This document shows, piece after piece, positions 20,315 to 21,898 of a DNA stretch of 21,898 bases (the first letter of the stretch is position 1; every line of letters starts with the position of its first letter). The position numbers and the translations under genes were made by a program. The DNA is taken from NCBI GenBank assembly GCA_034698045.1, contig JAQGAU010001033.1:1-21898 (forward strand). The letters are read 5' to 3'. The notes beneath the pieces were generated by a model. That model was not told the origin of the DNA, ran no database searches, and saw only the letters and a list, made by a program, of their open reading frames with translations. This DNA comes from Paramacrobiotus richtersi (Eukaryota; Tardigrada; Eutardigrada; Parachela; Macrobiotidae).

Positions 20315-20590
20315 CCTAAAGACCGTCATCTCCATCGGATAGACCAACCCCTCCGCCAGCAAAAACACCTCCTCCTTGCACTCGGTCCCGCCGACCACTC
20401 CAGCGCCGCCTGGATCTGCTAGCTCCCGCTGCAACGCCAAAGGACCGCGTACTCGATTGAAAGCGGTCAGCGGATGCAGCACCCAATACTCCTCATCTAC
20501 AGTACACCAGCGCATGACTACGCCTGATTTTCTCATTGAGATGAATTTGCCGGTGACCTTTGATGAAGACGATCCAACCCTCGCTCCACG
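20315..20590 (-). CDS. GC-rich coding-like segment, strand uncertain
   Basis: A GC-rich island stands out in AT-rich DNA. On the minus strand an open frame from 20590 reads through KVTGKFISMRKSGVVMRW, EEYWVLHPLTAFNRVRG and EEVFLLAEGLVYPMEM, and meets a GTAATC donor-like site right after FR (exon end 20315). I do not recognise the protein and see no clear acceptor or start. The plus strand is also partly open here in Pro-rich frames (such as PTPPPAKTPPP), resembling the N-terminus of the gag-like ORF further right. It may be a broken exon or part of the neighbouring element. Confidence 0.25.
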
Positions 20591-20599
20591 TCACTAACG

Positions 20600-21164
20600 C
20601 CGCGTCCAGACGCCGGGTGTCCGGGAGCCCGGGGAAAGCCGGCGGTGGTGTTTTGCAGATAGCCTTCAACGGCTTAAAACCTTAATTGTATTTTCAAATA
20701 TTCAAAGCCTTTACAATGAAAATGTTTATCTATCAATTAAATATGTTTTAATTGCTGTTAATGTTGGAAGGAGACGCCCATCGGCTGCCCCCCTCCCTTA
20801 TTCGTGTTGCCTTTTGCCCCTCTTGTCGTGTTCGTTATGCATGGGCTTTAGTATAGCTCACTTCTCGATGGTCTGGCTGTTTATGCAATTTCAGTTGCAT
20901 TTGTTCGATTTTCGTTCAAGGGTTACTTGCGCTGTTTTGCACACATCGCGAACCTTTCCTAAGGCCACCAAGCACGCAGTAGGAGCAGTAACTACCGCTT
21001 CTCTGTTTTTTAGTTTGATCAGTGTGAAATTTTTGCCGATTTTTCTCCGAAAAAGTGCACATTATTCCATTTCAAGTAAAAGCAGGCCTGCCCGCTTCTT
21101 AGCACTAAGGAAGGGTTGTCTCTCTGCTTGAGACACTTGTTTTCGTCCTACTTTCGTGGTAAGA
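20600..21164 (+). other. Region before the gag-like ORF
   Basis: It opens with a GC-rich patch (20600-20655, GCCCGGGG-like), followed by AT-rich DNA and then mixed sequence up to the ATG at 21165. It probably includes the 5' non-coding part of the retroelement. I could not define a terminal repeat because the other end lies outside the window. Confidence 0.3.
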
Positions 21165-21898
21165 ATGTCGAGCCGTGCGCAAAGCAACGGTACCCAACCG
21201 TTAGCTCGGGCGCAAAACGGTAGGAAACGGCGACAATCTCCCGTTTCTGCACCTCCACCACCACCACCAAAACGTGGACGTACACCGAAATCTGCTCCCC
21301 AGAATGCTGAGCCCTTACAACCAGTACGGGGACGGCCAAAGTCCTCCGTGACAGTCCCGGACCACTCCACAGTTGCTACTGGCGCCCGTAGGGCTGCCAC
21401 CGTCGCAAAGAAAGCCACCACCAGCGCTATTAGCCCTGCCACCACAAGTGAGGAATCGCTGACAGCCAAGTTAGATCGTCTGATTGACATCCAGAGCCAA
21501 ATGGTGGATTTTCAACTTGCCCAGATGCAGCAGAAAACGCCAGTTTTGGCAGTCAGCGCATTCCAGACAAAACGATCACTTTCCCCGTCCTCTAACGTGG
21601 TTACAAGCCATCTAGGTAAGAAACCAGTTGTAATTGATGTCGAAGAATCCCCAGAGCGACGCTGCGTGTTCGAGCGCCTCGGCGACCGCCCAACAAACCC
21701 AACCGATCCACACAGGGACCTCCCGGCCGTTTCCACGAAACTGAAGGAGCAGCTGTTGGATCACTCGCAGTTTATTGACTTCTGCGATTTGCTTCCGCAC
21801 AACCGCGTCCCAGCGAAGCGAATTGTGCCTGGCACAAAGATGGCGCATGACACCACCACTGGGGAGACAGTCTTCATTCCAGCCACCAAAAAAGAGCA
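21165..21898 (+). CDS. Gag-like ORF1 of a probable retroelement, 5' part
   Basis: The ATG at 21165 opens a frame that stays open to the window edge (about 244 residues). The N-terminus is basic and Pro-rich, with a six-proline run followed by KRGRTPK and VRGRPKSS, which resemble AT-hook or nucleic-acid-binding segments. A helix likely to form a coiled coil follows (LTAKLDRLIDIQSQMVDFQL). Next come CVFERLGDR and a segment STKLKEQLLDHSQFIDFCDL ending LLP. The order basic tail, coiled coil, then a short helix with a FIDF..LLP motif resembles ORF1 proteins of DIRS- or Ngaro-type elements in aquatic invertebrates, as I remember them. No reverse transcriptase or recombinase is within the window, so the family is a guess. 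The visible part looks whole and may be fairly young. Confidence 0.45.
   Translation, partial: MSSRAQSNGTQPLARAQNGRKRRQSPVSAPPPPPPKRGRTPKSAPQNAEPLQPVRGRPKSSVTVPDHSTVATGARRAATVAKKATTSAISPATTSEESLTAKLDRLIDIQSQMVDFQLAQMQQKTPVLAVSAFQTKRSLSPSSNVVTSHLGKKPVVIDVEESPERRCVFERLGDRPTNPTDPHRDLPAVSTKLKEQLLDHSQFIDFCDLLPHNRVPAKRIVPGTKMAHDTTTGETVFIPATKKE

Overview
The window looks like nuclear DNA of a small invertebrate animal. Genes are short, with several exons, GT/AG introns of about 60-370 bases, GC-richer coding sequence and AT-rich spacers, and there are no bacterial-style operons. A compact-genome ecdysozoan such as a tardigrade would fit, but nothing here settles the species.

Left part (1-5.2 kb): mostly gene-poor sequence with one convincing gene, a four-exon secreted cystatin (3679-4703, +) that I assembled from splice sites. 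It has a signal peptide and a stefin-like body, but the central papain-binding loop departs from QxVxG. A perfect 31-base palindrome lies at 2943-2973, and a tiny ORF ending in an RFamide-like tail lies at 5132-5230.

Middle part (5.5-15.8 kb): a family of F-box-like genes on the minus strand. All share a three-exon plan: exon 1 holds the first half of the F-box, exon 2 opens with VCKRW and carries a long conserved domain that I do not recognise, and exon 3 is a short tail. The copies are at different stages of life. Copy 3 (15177-13907) is intact at 328 residues. Copy 2 (10643-9223) is open but has lost its ancestral start. Copy 1 (7960-6548) is a pseudogene with two in-frame stops. An orphan exon 1 (5649-5519) has no partner, and an inverted exon-2 fragment lies at about 15640-15830 on the plus strand. 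Flanking DNA was duplicated with the genes.

Right part (11.4-20.3 kb): three degenerate copies of a long composite repeat unit; copy 3 of the F-box family sits between units 1 and 2. Sub-blocks of the unit each carry one copy of a motif close to CGTAGTGNAGYGGC, nearly always on the plus strand, which resembles a tRNA box A (very close to the 5' part of animal tRNA-Val). One unit also holds a 178-base foldback with a tRNA-like sequence at its tip. Another sub-block holds a core of about 70 bases with a compensated hairpin that is far better conserved than its flanks. This array is the best candidate for something undescribed.

Right edge (20.3-21.9 kb): a GC-rich coding-like segment of uncertain strand, then the 5' part of a gag-like ORF (21165 to the edge, +) that probably belongs to a retroelement.
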